Shown here piece after piece: positions 45,186 to 53,400 of a stretch of DNA of 64,000 nt (positions are counted from its first letter, which is position 1; every line of letters starts with the position of its first letter). The position numbers and the translations under genes were made by a program. This DNA comes from Halorhabdus tiamatea SARL4B (GTDB taxonomy: Archaea > Halobacteriota > Halobacteria > Halobacteriales > Haloarculaceae): the NCBI RefSeq assembly GCF_000470655.1, contig NC_021921.1:1116001-1180000 (forward strand), given 5' to 3'. The notes beneath the pieces are model-generated. The model was not told the DNA's origin. It saw only the letters and a list, made by a program, of their open reading frames with translations, and did no database searches.

Positions 45186-45686
45186 GTGCCGCTGACGCCC
45201 TTCCACCTTGGTCCCGCACTCTTGGTCGGCAGTCTGGCCAACCGACGGCTCGACCTGCCGGCGCTCTGTCTCGGAAGCGTCGTCATCGACGTCCGCGCCG
45301 CGCTGGTCATCTTCGGCCCGCTGGAGCCGCCGATACACGGCCCGCTCACGACGTTGCTTGGCGGCGCTCTCGTCGCTGTCGCCGTCGCGATCGCCGTCCT
45401 CGCTGGGTACGAACTCGCGAGCCCCTCGATCGAGCGATACGGCCTCGACCTCCGCTGGTCTCGTTCGAGTATCGCTGCTGGTGCGCTCGTCGGCACCTGG
45501 TCGCACGTCGTCCTGGACGCGATCCTGTACATTGACGCCCGACCGCTGGCTCCGCTGTCCGCGAACCCGCTGCTCGGCCTGCTCTCTCCCGCGATCGTCT
45601 ACGCGGGGTGTGTTCTCGCCGGCGCAGCAGGGGCTGGCCTCCTCTGGCTTCGGGCCACTGGAGCGTGGAAGAGCGTGCGGACCTGA
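45186..45686 (+). CDS. YdjM-like membrane protein (metal-dependent hydrolase family)
   Basis: 166 residues, four to five transmembrane helices. The N-terminus 'VPLTPFHLGPALLVGS' and 'GTWSHVVLDAILY' contain conserved His residues typical of YdjM/DUF457-type membrane hydrolases. GTG 45186 is chosen because relatives start 'PLTPFHLGP'; TTG 45165 would extend it. A TATA-like gattta near 45155 supports a start close by. Substrate unknown. Confidence 0.75.
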   Translation: MPLTPFHLGPALLVGSLANRRLDLPALCLGSVVIDVRAALVIFGPLEPPIHGPLTTLLGGALVAVAVAIAVLAGYELASPSIERYGLDLRWSRSSIAAGALVGTWSHVVLDAILYIDARPLAPLSANPLLGLLSPAIVYAGCVLAGAAGAGLLWLRATGAWKSVRT

Positions 45687-45880
45687 AACAGGGGTCTCGA
45701 ACCCGTCGCTGTTGGGATCAATCGACCCAGTGTGGCGCGACTTTGCGCCGCGCACTGATTCACGGTTCGCTCACCGTTCGTACTTTCGGAGACACTCACT
45801 CCGTTCGTGTCTCCCTGCTCGCGGCTCACTACGTTCACCGCTCGCGATAATCGAGACGTTCGCTTCGCTCACGTCTCGCT

Positions 45881-45903
45881 ATGCGAGGGAGGGGATTCGA
45901 ACC
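45881..45903 (-). repeat. Copy of tRNA-Leu 3' end (T-arm to discriminator)
   Basis: These 23 bases are identical to 46006-46028, the 3' part of the tRNA-Leu gene (T-loop GGTTCGAATCC, acceptor strand and discriminator). The copy lies 125 bases beyond the tRNA 3' end in the same orientation. Attachment-site-like. Confidence 0.8.
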
Positions 45904-45960
45904 AGAGGAAGACGTTCCGGGGTGCTCGCTTCGCTGCGCTCCCGGGACTGCGACTTCCAG

Positions 45961-45980
45961 GGTTCGAATCCCGCTCGCAT
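45961..45980 (+). repeat. Inverted partial copy of tRNA-Leu 3' end
   Basis: GGTTCGAATCCCGCTCGCAT is an imperfect reverse complement of 45881-45903. It gives the spacer between the two direct copies a dyad structure. Confidence 0.65.
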
Positions 45981-46006
45981 CGCTCCTCACTTCCGTTCGT
46001 CGCAGA

Positions 46007-46089
46007 TGCGAGGGAGGGGATTCGAACCCCTGGACCCCTTCGGGAGCGGGTCTTAAGCCCGCCGCCTTTGGCCGCTCAGCCACCCTCGC
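46007..46089 (-). tRNA. tRNA-Leu (anticodon TAA)
   Basis: Acceptor stem GCGAGGG pairs with CCCTCGC (46083-46089 with 46008-46014) and A is the discriminator. The anticodon loop CTTAAGA carries TAA between stems GCGGG and CCCGC; a variable arm CTCCCGAAGGGG typical of tRNA-Leu and T-loop GGTTCGAATCC follow. No CCA encoded, no intron. About 110 bases upstream, on the other strand, begins trpD. Confidence 0.95.
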
Positions 46090-46160
46090 GCATCCATCCC
46101 TCAGCCCGACAGCGGAAAATCGGTTTCGGTCACGACCGACGACCGACCCTCGTCCCGACA

Positions 46161-46199
46161 TGCTTAAGTTGTTGTACGAAGTTGTACATTACAACCCGA
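46161..46199 (+). promoter_or_regulatory. trp operon promoter with TTGTAC repeats
   Basis: A TATA-like gcttaagtt at 46162-46170 is followed by two direct TTGTAC motifs (46172-46177 and 46182-46187) exactly 10 bases apart, and by an inverted ACAAC (46191-46195). One helical turn spacing next to the start of trpD suggests a repressor site at the transcription start; archaeal trp operons are commonly regulated by tryptophan, but the regulator is not in this window. Confidence 0.55.
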
Positions 46200-47222
46200 A
46201 TGAGTACAACAATGTCTACACTACAGTCACACATCGAACGCGTCACCGACGGTGAGGATTTGACCGTCGAGGAGGCAAAGCGAGCGTCGAGCGCCGTCTT
46301 CGAGGACGCCACGGAGGCCCAGATCGGCGCGCTCCTGAGCGCGCTCCGGGCGAAAGGCGAGACCGAGGCCGAGATCGCTGGCTTCGCCCAGGGGATGCGC
46401 GAGGCCGCCCGGACGATCGAACCCGATCGCGACCCGCTGGTCGATATCGTCGGGACTGGCGGTGACGACTACGACACGATCAACGTCTCGACGACGAGTT
46501 CGATCGTCGCCGCTGGCGCGGGCGTCCCGATCGCCAAGCACGGCAACTACTCCGTCTCGTCGTCGTCCGGGAGCGCCGACGTCCTGGAGGAAGTCGGCGT
46601 CACTGTCGACGCCGAACCGCCCGCCGTCGAGGATGCCATCGAGAACAGGGGGGTCGGATTCATGCTCGCGCCGGTCTTCCATCCAGCGATGAAGGCCGTC
46701 ATCGGCCCGCGGAAGGAGCTCGGGATGCGGACTATCTTCAACATCCTCGGCCCGCTCACGAACCCCGCCGGTGCTGACGCACAGGTTCTGGGCGTCTACG
46801 ACCCCGAACTGGTCCCGCTCATCGCGCGCTCGCTCGCGCACATGCCCGTCGAACACGCCCTGGTCGTCCACGGCGGCGGCCTCGACGAGATCGCCGTCCA
46901 CGACGAGACGACCGTCGCCGAGGTCACGGGCGAGTCCGTCGAGGAGTACACGCTGGCCCCCGAAGACATGGGTCTCGATCGCCACGACATCGCCGACGTC
47001 GCGGGTGGATCGCCCGAAGAGAACGCCGACGCCCTCCGCGGGATCGTCCACGGCGAGGAAAACGGCGCGAAGCGGGACATCATCCTGGCGAACGCCGGCG
47101 CGGCGATCTACGTCGCGGGCGAGGCCGACTCGATCGAAAACGGCGTCGAAGTCGCCCGCCAGGCGATCGACTCGGGGGCGGCCGGCGAGAAACTCGCCGG
47201 GCTTCGCGGCGTGGTCGCATGA
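46200..47222 (+). CDS. trpD: Anthranilate phosphoribosyltransferase
   Basis: 340 residues from ATG 46200 (46212 is an alternative four residues in). Conserved 'VGTGGDDYDTINVST' binds PRPP, with 'KHGNYSVSSSSGSADVLEE' and 'GPLTNPA' following. Transfers phosphoribose to anthranilate. First gene of trpDFEG, each pair overlapping by 4 bases. The longer open frame upstream crosses the antisense of tRNA-Leu and is rejected. Confidence 0.96.
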   Translation: MSTTMSTLQSHIERVTDGEDLTVEEAKRASSAVFEDATEAQIGALLSALRAKGETEAEIAGFAQGMREAARTIEPDRDPLVDIVGTGGDDYDTINVSTTSSIVAAGAGVPIAKHGNYSVSSSSGSADVLEEVGVTVDAEPPAVEDAIENRGVGFMLAPVFHPAMKAVIGPRKELGMRTIFNILGPLTNPAGADAQVLGVYDPELVPLIARSLAHMPVEHALVVHGGGLDEIAVHDETTVAEVTGESVEEYTLAPEDMGLDRHDIADVAGGSPEENADALRGIVHGEENGAKRDIILANAGAAIYVAGEADSIENGVEVARQAIDSGAAGEKLAGLRGVVA

Positions 47223-47857
47223 CGCGCGTGAAGGTCTGTGGACACACCCGCGAAGCGGACGTCCGAGCGAGCGTCGACGCTGGCGTCGACGCGATCGGCG
47301 TGATCAGCGACGTTCCAGTCGAGACGCCACGGGAGGTGTCCCGAGAACGTGCCACCGAACTGCTTGAGGCGGTACCGCCACTCGTCTCGGGCGTGCTCGT
47401 GACGATGTCCGAGACCGTCGAAGCGGCCCGGGAACTCGCCGCGGAAACCCAGCCGGACGCCGTCCAGATTCACGGGACGCTCGATCCCGACGAAGTGGCG
47501 GCACTCGCGGCGGCGATCCCCCAGTCAGTCCTGGTCGCGCTCGATCACGACGCCGATCTGGACGCCTACGCCGCGGCCGCCGACGGACTCGTCGTCGACT
47601 CACTCGGCGAGGCCGGCGGCGGGGGGACCGGCCGAACCCACGACTGGGATCGAACCGCCGAGGTTGTCGAGACCCTCGACGTCCCGATCCTGCTGGCTGG
47701 CGGCCTCACCCCAGAGAACGTCGCCGAGGCCGTCGAGACCATCCAGCCGTTCGGTGTCGATACCGCAAGCGGCGTCGAGCTCGAAGGAGGGGTCAAAGAT
47801 CACGACGCCGTCGAGCGGTTCGTCGACCGGGTCGAAAGTGATCAGGTGGTCGCATGA
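47219..47857 (+). CDS. trpF: Phosphoribosylanthranilate isomerase
   Basis: 212 residues, TIM barrel with 'VKVCGHTREAD' at the N-terminus (catalytic Cys7-type region), 'QIHGTLDPDEV' and 'LLAGGLTPENVAEAV'. Converts PRA to CdRP in tryptophan synthesis. Coupled to trpD and trpE by ATGA overlaps. Confidence 0.95.
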   Translation: MTRVKVCGHTREADVRASVDAGVDAIGVISDVPVETPREVSRERATELLEAVPPLVSGVLVTMSETVEAARELAAETQPDAVQIHGTLDPDEVAALAAAIPQSVLVALDHDADLDAYAAAADGLVVDSLGEAGGGGTGRTHDWDRTAEVVETLDVPILLAGGLTPENVAEAVETIQPFGVDTASGVELEGGVKDHDAVERFVDRVESDQVVA

Positions 47858-49515
47858 CTGGCGAGCCATCGCTGTCCCGCGAGGAATTTGTAGCATTCGC
47901 CGACGCCGACGAGCCGGGCGTGATCCGGGTCGCCGTCGAACTCGACGCCGACGTGGATCCGCTCGCGGCTTACGCGGCGGTGACCGGCCGGGAGGGCGAC
48001 GCTGGTACCGTCGATTCCGACGCGGGCGAGTACGCTTTCCTGCTGGAAAGCGCCGAGAAAGTCGCCTCCAGCGATCCCAACGGCGCGTTCGCGCCAACGA
48101 CCGACGACCGTCACGCTCGCTATTCCTTCGTGGGCTACGATCCTGTCGCGGTCGCGACCGTCGAGCCCGACGGGACGGATCTTGACATCCTCGACGACCG
48201 CTATGGTGCCCTGCTCGAAACCAACGGCGGTGACGTCCTCGATGACCTCCGGGCCGTCCTGCCCGACGTCGAGCGGCGTGGGTTCCCCGAACACGATCGC
48301 CAGACGCTCTCGGGCGGGCTCGTCGGGTTTCTGGCCTACGAGGCCGTCTACGACCTCTGGCTCGACGAGGTGGGGGTCGATCGGCCGGACTCGCGGTTCC
48401 CGGACGCCCAGTTCGTGCTCGCGACGAAGACGCTCGTGTTCGATCACGCCGAGGGGACCGTCTCGTTGGTGTTTACGCCGGTCGTCAGGCCGATCGAGGA
48501 CGCCGACGCGCGGTACGACGAACTACTCGACGAGGCCGCGCGCGTCGAGACCGCGCTGGCAGCGGCCGGCGAGCCAGAGACTGGCGGCTTCGACCGCGTT
48601 CGAGAGGACGCCGGGCCACAGGACGACTACGAGGACGCCGTCGAGCGGGCCAAGGACCACGTCCTGGACGGCGACATCTACCAGGGCGTGATCTCCCGGA
48701 AACGAGAGCTGTACGGCGACGTCGACCCCCTCGCGCTGTACGACTCGCTGCGCTCGATCAACCCCTCGCCGTACATGTACCTGCTGGGCTACGACGACCG
48801 CACGATCGTCGGCGCGAGTCCCGAGACGCTGGTCTCAGTGGGGGGAGACCTTATTACGTCGAATCCGATCGCGGGGACGTCAACGCGCGGAAACAGTCCC
48901 GTCGAGGATCGCCGGCTGGCGGGCGAGATGCTCGCCGACGAAAAAGAGCGGGCCGAACACACGATGCTCGTCGATCTCGCGCGCAACGACGTCCGCCGCG
49001 TGGGCGAGCCGGGCAGCGTCCGGGTCGAGGAGTTCATGAACGTCCTGAAGTATAGCCACGTCCAGCACATCGAGTCGACGGTGACGGGGACGCTCGCCGA
49101 GAGCGCGGACGCTTTCGACGCGACGCGGGCGGCCTTTCCGGCGGGGACGCTTTCGGGTGCGCCGAAGATTCGCGCGATGGAGATAATCGACGACCTCGAA
49201 CCCGACCCACGCGGGATCTACGGCGGCGGCGTCGGGTATTTCTCCTGGAACGGCGACGCCGACTTCGCGATCGTCATCCGGTCGGCAGCGATCGAACACG
49301 GGATCGACGCCGTCGACGGAAGTGGCGAGAAGCGAACGCAGGACCGCATCACCGTCCAGGCCGGGGCGGGCATCGTCGCTGACTCCGATCCGGCAAGCGA
49401 ATACGAGGAGACCGAACAGAAGATGGGCGGCGTGATCGACGCGCTCGAACGGATCGAGTCGGAACCGAACGTCGAGGTCGACACCGAGGCTCCGATCGAG
49501 GAGGTGTCTCGATGA
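47854..49515 (+). CDS. trpE: Anthranilate synthase component I
   Basis: 553 residues of the chorismate-binding family: 'IYQGVISRKRELYGDVDPL', 'SPSPYMYL'-like 'INPSPYMYLLGY', 'GTSTRGNSPVEDRRLAGEML', 'LARNDVRRVG' and 'GAPKIRAMEIIDDLE' are all present. Makes anthranilate from chorismate with TrpG. Feedback-site motif LLES occurs near residue 63 ('YAFLLESAEK'), consistent with tryptophan inhibition. Confidence 0.96.
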   Translation: MTGEPSLSREEFVAFADADEPGVIRVAVELDADVDPLAAYAAVTGREGDAGTVDSDAGEYAFLLESAEKVASSDPNGAFAPTTDDRHARYSFVGYDPVAVATVEPDGTDLDILDDRYGALLETNGGDVLDDLRAVLPDVERRGFPEHDRQTLSGGLVGFLAYEAVYDLWLDEVGVDRPDSRFPDAQFVLATKTLVFDHAEGTVSLVFTPVVRPIEDADARYDELLDEAARVETALAAAGEPETGGFDRVREDAGPQDDYEDAVERAKDHVLDGDIYQGVISRKRELYGDVDPLALYDSLRSINPSPYMYLLGYDDRTIVGASPETLVSVGGDLITSNPIAGTSTRGNSPVEDRRLAGEMLADEKERAEHTMLVDLARNDVRRVGEPGSVRVEEFMNVLKYSHVQHIESTVTGTLAESADAFDATRAAFPAGTLSGAPKIRAMEIIDDLEPDPRGIYGGGVGYFSWNGDADFAIVIRSAAIEHGIDAVDGSGEKRTQDRITVQAGAGIVADSDPASEYEETEQKMGGVIDALERIESEPNVEVDTEAPIEEVSR

Positions 49516-50150
49516 GCGAGTCCGCAGCGACCGTCGACGGTGACGCGACGACCGAGACGCCCACCGACGACCTCGAGGTGCTGTTCGTGGACAACTTCGA
49601 CTCGTTCACGTACAACCTGGTGGAGTACACGTCCGAACACGCGGACACGACCGTCGTGAAGAACACGGCCTCGCTGTCGGACGTCCGGGCAGCCGACCCG
49701 GACGCCATCATCATTTCGCCGGGCCCGGGCCATCCGAGAAACGACCGCGACGTCGGGGTATCGACCGACGTCCTCCGGAAGATCAGTCCGGACGTGCCGA
49801 CGCTGGGCGTCTGTCTGGGTCTCGAGGCTGCAGTCTACGAATACGGTGGGACCGTCGGCCACGCACCCGAACCGATCCACGGCAAGGCCGCCGCCATCGA
49901 TCACGACAGTGAGGGCGTCTTTGCCGGTCTCGACCAGGGGTTCCAGGGTGGGCGCTATCACTCTTTGATCGCCAGCGATGTCCCCAACTGCTTCGAGATC
50001 ACGGCGACGACCGAGGCCGACGATGGAACGGAACTCGTCATGGGCATCCGCCATCGCAAGCATCCAATCGAAGCCGTCCAGTTCCATCCCGAGTCCGTCC
50101 TGACCGCGGTGGGCCACGACGTGATCCGGAACTTCCTGGCGAGTGTCTGA
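49512..50150 (+). CDS. trpG: Anthranilate synthase component II (glutamine amidotransferase)
   Basis: 212 residues. Class I amidotransferase with 'ISPGPGHP', nucleophile Cys in 'LGVCLGLEAAV' and the His-Glu pair in 'QFHPESVL'. The residues after CLG are Leu-Glu instead of the common His-Gln, but the catalytic triad is intact. An N-terminal acidic extension of ~20 residues precedes the domain. Last gene of trpDFEG. Confidence 0.94.
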   Translation: MSESAATVDGDATTETPTDDLEVLFVDNFDSFTYNLVEYTSEHADTTVVKNTASLSDVRAADPDAIIISPGPGHPRNDRDVGVSTDVLRKISPDVPTLGVCLGLEAAVYEYGGTVGHAPEPIHGKAAAIDHDSEGVFAGLDQGFQGGRYHSLIASDVPNCFEITATTEADDGTELVMGIRHRKHPIEAVQFHPESVLTAVGHDVIRNFLASV

Positions 50151-50482
50151 AACAGCATCGGCCGTGGACCAACCCCCGCTTTTCGGGTCCGATCCGCCGG
50201 ATCGGAGTCGGTTCGGACCGCGATCGAATCACTTTCACTCCGGTCTACGAACCCTTATGTATCCCCATCTCGTTGGGTGAGAGCGTGTGAGCCAACCCTC
50301 TGAGCCTCGGGCTTGAGCGATAAACATACGAAATATGACAGCGGCTCGAACAGCAAATAATCACGCAAGCCAAAGCGTTATGAGGCATCCAGTCTAACAG
50401 AAGTTCCCCTATATATGATACAAACGAGAGCGAAGATGACGGGACACGGCGACGAGTGGACCATCGCGCGGAGGGCCGAACA
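50151..50482. other. Leader region of the ribonucleotide reductase gene
   Basis: 332 bases without a gene. Two plus-strand TATA candidates occur, cccttatgtat (about 50251-50261) and cctatatatga (50408-50418). The second predicts a transcript start near 50436 and a leader of ~47 nt. I could not find the conserved B12-box or a fold typical of a cobalamin riboswitch, although the gene product needs B12. Confidence 0.55.
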
Positions 50483-53400
50483 GTGAGCGACGCCGAACTG
50501 AGCGTCGACGAGGTGACCCTGCCGATCAAGCGCACAGAGGGAGAGACCCTCGCCGACCGACTAACCGACAACGCCTACCAGAATATTCTCCCGGCGCGGT
50601 ACCTCCGGAAGGACGCCGACGGCGAACTCGTCGAAGGCCAGGAGGACCTCTTCGAGCGCGTCGCGAAGAACATCGCGCTGGCCGAGGCCGTCTACGAAGC
50701 ACGAAACCAGGACGTCGAGATCACCGTCACGCCGGACCAGCTCAAACCCGACCACCCCCGGCGGGACGAACTCGCCGAGGAGGTCTTCGGGAAAGGGACG
50801 TCCCTCAGCGACGACGCTGAAACGACGCTGTCGGTCTACAACGTCAACAAGTTCGCCTACGAGACGGTCGTCCCCGAACTCCCCGCGGACGTTCGCGAGC
50901 ACGTCGAGGAGACCGCCACGGCGTTCCAGGACCTGATGGAGGACCTCTCTTTCATGCCGAACTGCGTTCCACCCGCGTCGCGGGTCGCAGCCCAGGGAGG
51001 GCTCAAACCCCTCGGGGATATCGAACCAGGGGAACGTGTCTATGACGACCAGGACGGGACCGCCCGTGTCGACTCGAAGTTCGAGAACGGTGAGAAACTG
51101 GTCACGGAGATCGAGACAGAGTCAGGATATACAGTCCAGGCCACGCCCGAGCATTATTTCCGAGTTATCTCAGCGAGCGGCGAATACGAATGGCGGCAGG
51201 TCAAAGACCTCCAACCGGACGACGTGATCGCGCTCCAGAAGAACTTCCTCGACGACGAAGGGACGACAGCCAGTCTGCTCCCGCCGATGGCAGCTGATGG
51301 GGGGACAGTCGCCGCGGAAACGACTGACTTCGGCAGGCCGCGAGGGGACATCGATATGCCCGCCTCCATGACGCCTGCACTCGCGGAATGGCTAGGTCTC
51401 TACGTCGGTGATGGGACCGCACGGGAGAGTGGGGTCAGAGTTGCGTTCGACGAACAGGACGACGACCTCGTCGAGTACTGGGGAGAACTGACTGAGTCAG
51501 TGTTCGGGTTCGAACCGACGACACGACATCGAAACGATGCCGCGTGCGTGGTCGGTCAGGCCGGGAGACGTGATCTATACGATCATCTCGACCAAAACGA
51601 TCTCTTGAAAGACGCCTCGAAGACTGCCGCGGTTCCGGACGCAGTGCTCGAATCAGGTCGGACCTGTATCGAAACGTTCCTCAGCGGGCTATTCGAGGCA
51701 GACGGGACCGTCGGTGAACGGGCGATCGAGCTGTACACGCACAGTGAACTGCTCGCCGATCAGGTACAGAAGCTACTGCTCGGTCTCGGCATTCGTTCGT
51801 CCGTGAGCGAAAAGCGGGACGGGTACCGGGTAACGATCCGCAAGAACGTCTGTGGCAAACGGTTCGTCGAGCGGGTCGGGTTCCTGAGCGAACGAAAGCA
51901 GACGGACGCGAAACGCTTCGAGAACGTCGCCGAGAACGCTACCTCGATAGAGATCCCGAACCAGACCGACCGTCTCCACGAGTGGTTCCAGCAGAGCGAT
52001 CTCGGCCACGACGCCTACCGTGATCTCTCGCAGTTCCTGATCGATCCGGACTCGGAACACCATCAGGAGATCGGCGTCGGAATATTCCGCCGCTACGCGG
52101 AGAAATATCCCGAACTGTGGAACTCCCCGGTCGCCGAGTTCGTCGAGCGAGACCAATTCTACGAGCGGGTTTCGACGGTCGACGACGTCGGTCGAATGGC
52201 CGTCGAAGACATGCAGGTTCCGCGTCGGAACACCTACGTCGTCGAAGGGTTCGTCAGTCACAACAGCCCGACGCTGATGAACGCCGGCGACGAACTCCAG
52301 CAACTCTCGGCGTGTTTCGTCGATAGTCCCGAAGACGACATTGATGACATTCATCAGACAGCGAAAGAAGCCGCACAGGTTTTTCAGTGTCTGACTGACG
52401 ACACGAATGTCTACGTCGAGGGCAAAGGCGTTGTTTCCATTGCCGATGTCGAACCCGGAGATAGGATCGTACAGCGGAACGGTGACGACCACCAGGTACG
52501 GAACGTCGACGAAACCCACGCCTACGACGATTCACCGGTCAATCGAGTTGAAACGGAGGCTGGCGTGGAACTGACGGGAACGCCGAATCACAAGCTGCTC
52601 GTCGACGGGGACTGGACGCGTATCGACGAGATCGAACCCGGAGACACGCTCTCGCTTCGACTCGATTGGATCGACGACGTGGACGCGACCACCGAACTCA
52701 CGACCGTCGCCGGCGGTGCACAGTGGGTGGAGAACCGCACGGTTTCGAACGACGATATCCTCGAACTCTACGCCGATGGGCACAGCGACTACGAAATTGC
52801 CGACCGACTCGACAGTTCGGCCTCGACGATCCAGCGCCGCCGATCGCTCGAACTCGGACTGGATCCCAACGGCAGCGGTGGACGCCCCGGCGGAAACGTG
52901 AGTTTCGACGAGAGCGAGTTCGAAGCGCTCTACGACGGCGGCCACTCCGACGGCGAGATCGCAAAGGAACTTGGCGTCTCGACCCGAAGTGTGGCCCGAT
53001 ACCGCCAGAACAACTCGCTCGACGCCAACGGCGAGGCCGTCAAGGTCGTCGACCAACCGACCGAACTCACGCCGGCCCTGGCTGAGTTGGTGGGAATGTG
53101 GGTCGGCGACGGTTCGAAACACGAGGACGGGATTCGATTCCATCTCAACCGCGAGGAGACGCTCGAACACGCCGACCGACTGGCCCGCGATCTCTTCGAC
53201 GTCGGTCTCGACTGGCGCTGGGACGAGGGCTGTTACGAGGCTGTCGTCCACAGCCACGAGGTCAAACGCTGGTGGCTCGCTAACTTCGGGGATGCAAAGC
53301 CCGATGCGACGTCGGCGTCCGTGCCCGAGTCCGTTCAACAAGCGGATCGCGAGACGATCGGCGCGTTCCTCCGGGGACTGTACTCGACCGACGGCAGCCT

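Larger units (their letters stand above)
45687..46006. other. Palindrome-rich region with tRNA-derived repeats
   Basis: 320 bases without a gene. The first 190 hold several imperfect palindromes of the CTCACT-CCGTTCG type. The rest (45881-46006) contains a 23-base copy of the tRNA-Leu 3' end and, at 45961-45980, an inverted partial copy, separated by a GC-rich hairpin-prone stretch. ORFs here are artefacts of antisense tRNA sequence. Confidence 0.7.

Noticed and set aside
45807-46199. N-terminal 130 codons of the long frame running into trpD
   Set aside because: They translate antisense tRNA sequence (the well-known 'GIRTP' type artefact) and palindromes; trpD proper starts at 46200.
50408-50418. 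NrdR box at the RNR promoter
   Set aside because: cctatatatga resembles only the AT core of the NrdR consensus and is better explained as a TATA box.
50151-50482. Cobalamin riboswitch upstream of the B12-dependent RNR
   Set aside because: No B12-box or conserved core could be identified by eye; only TATA elements are seen.
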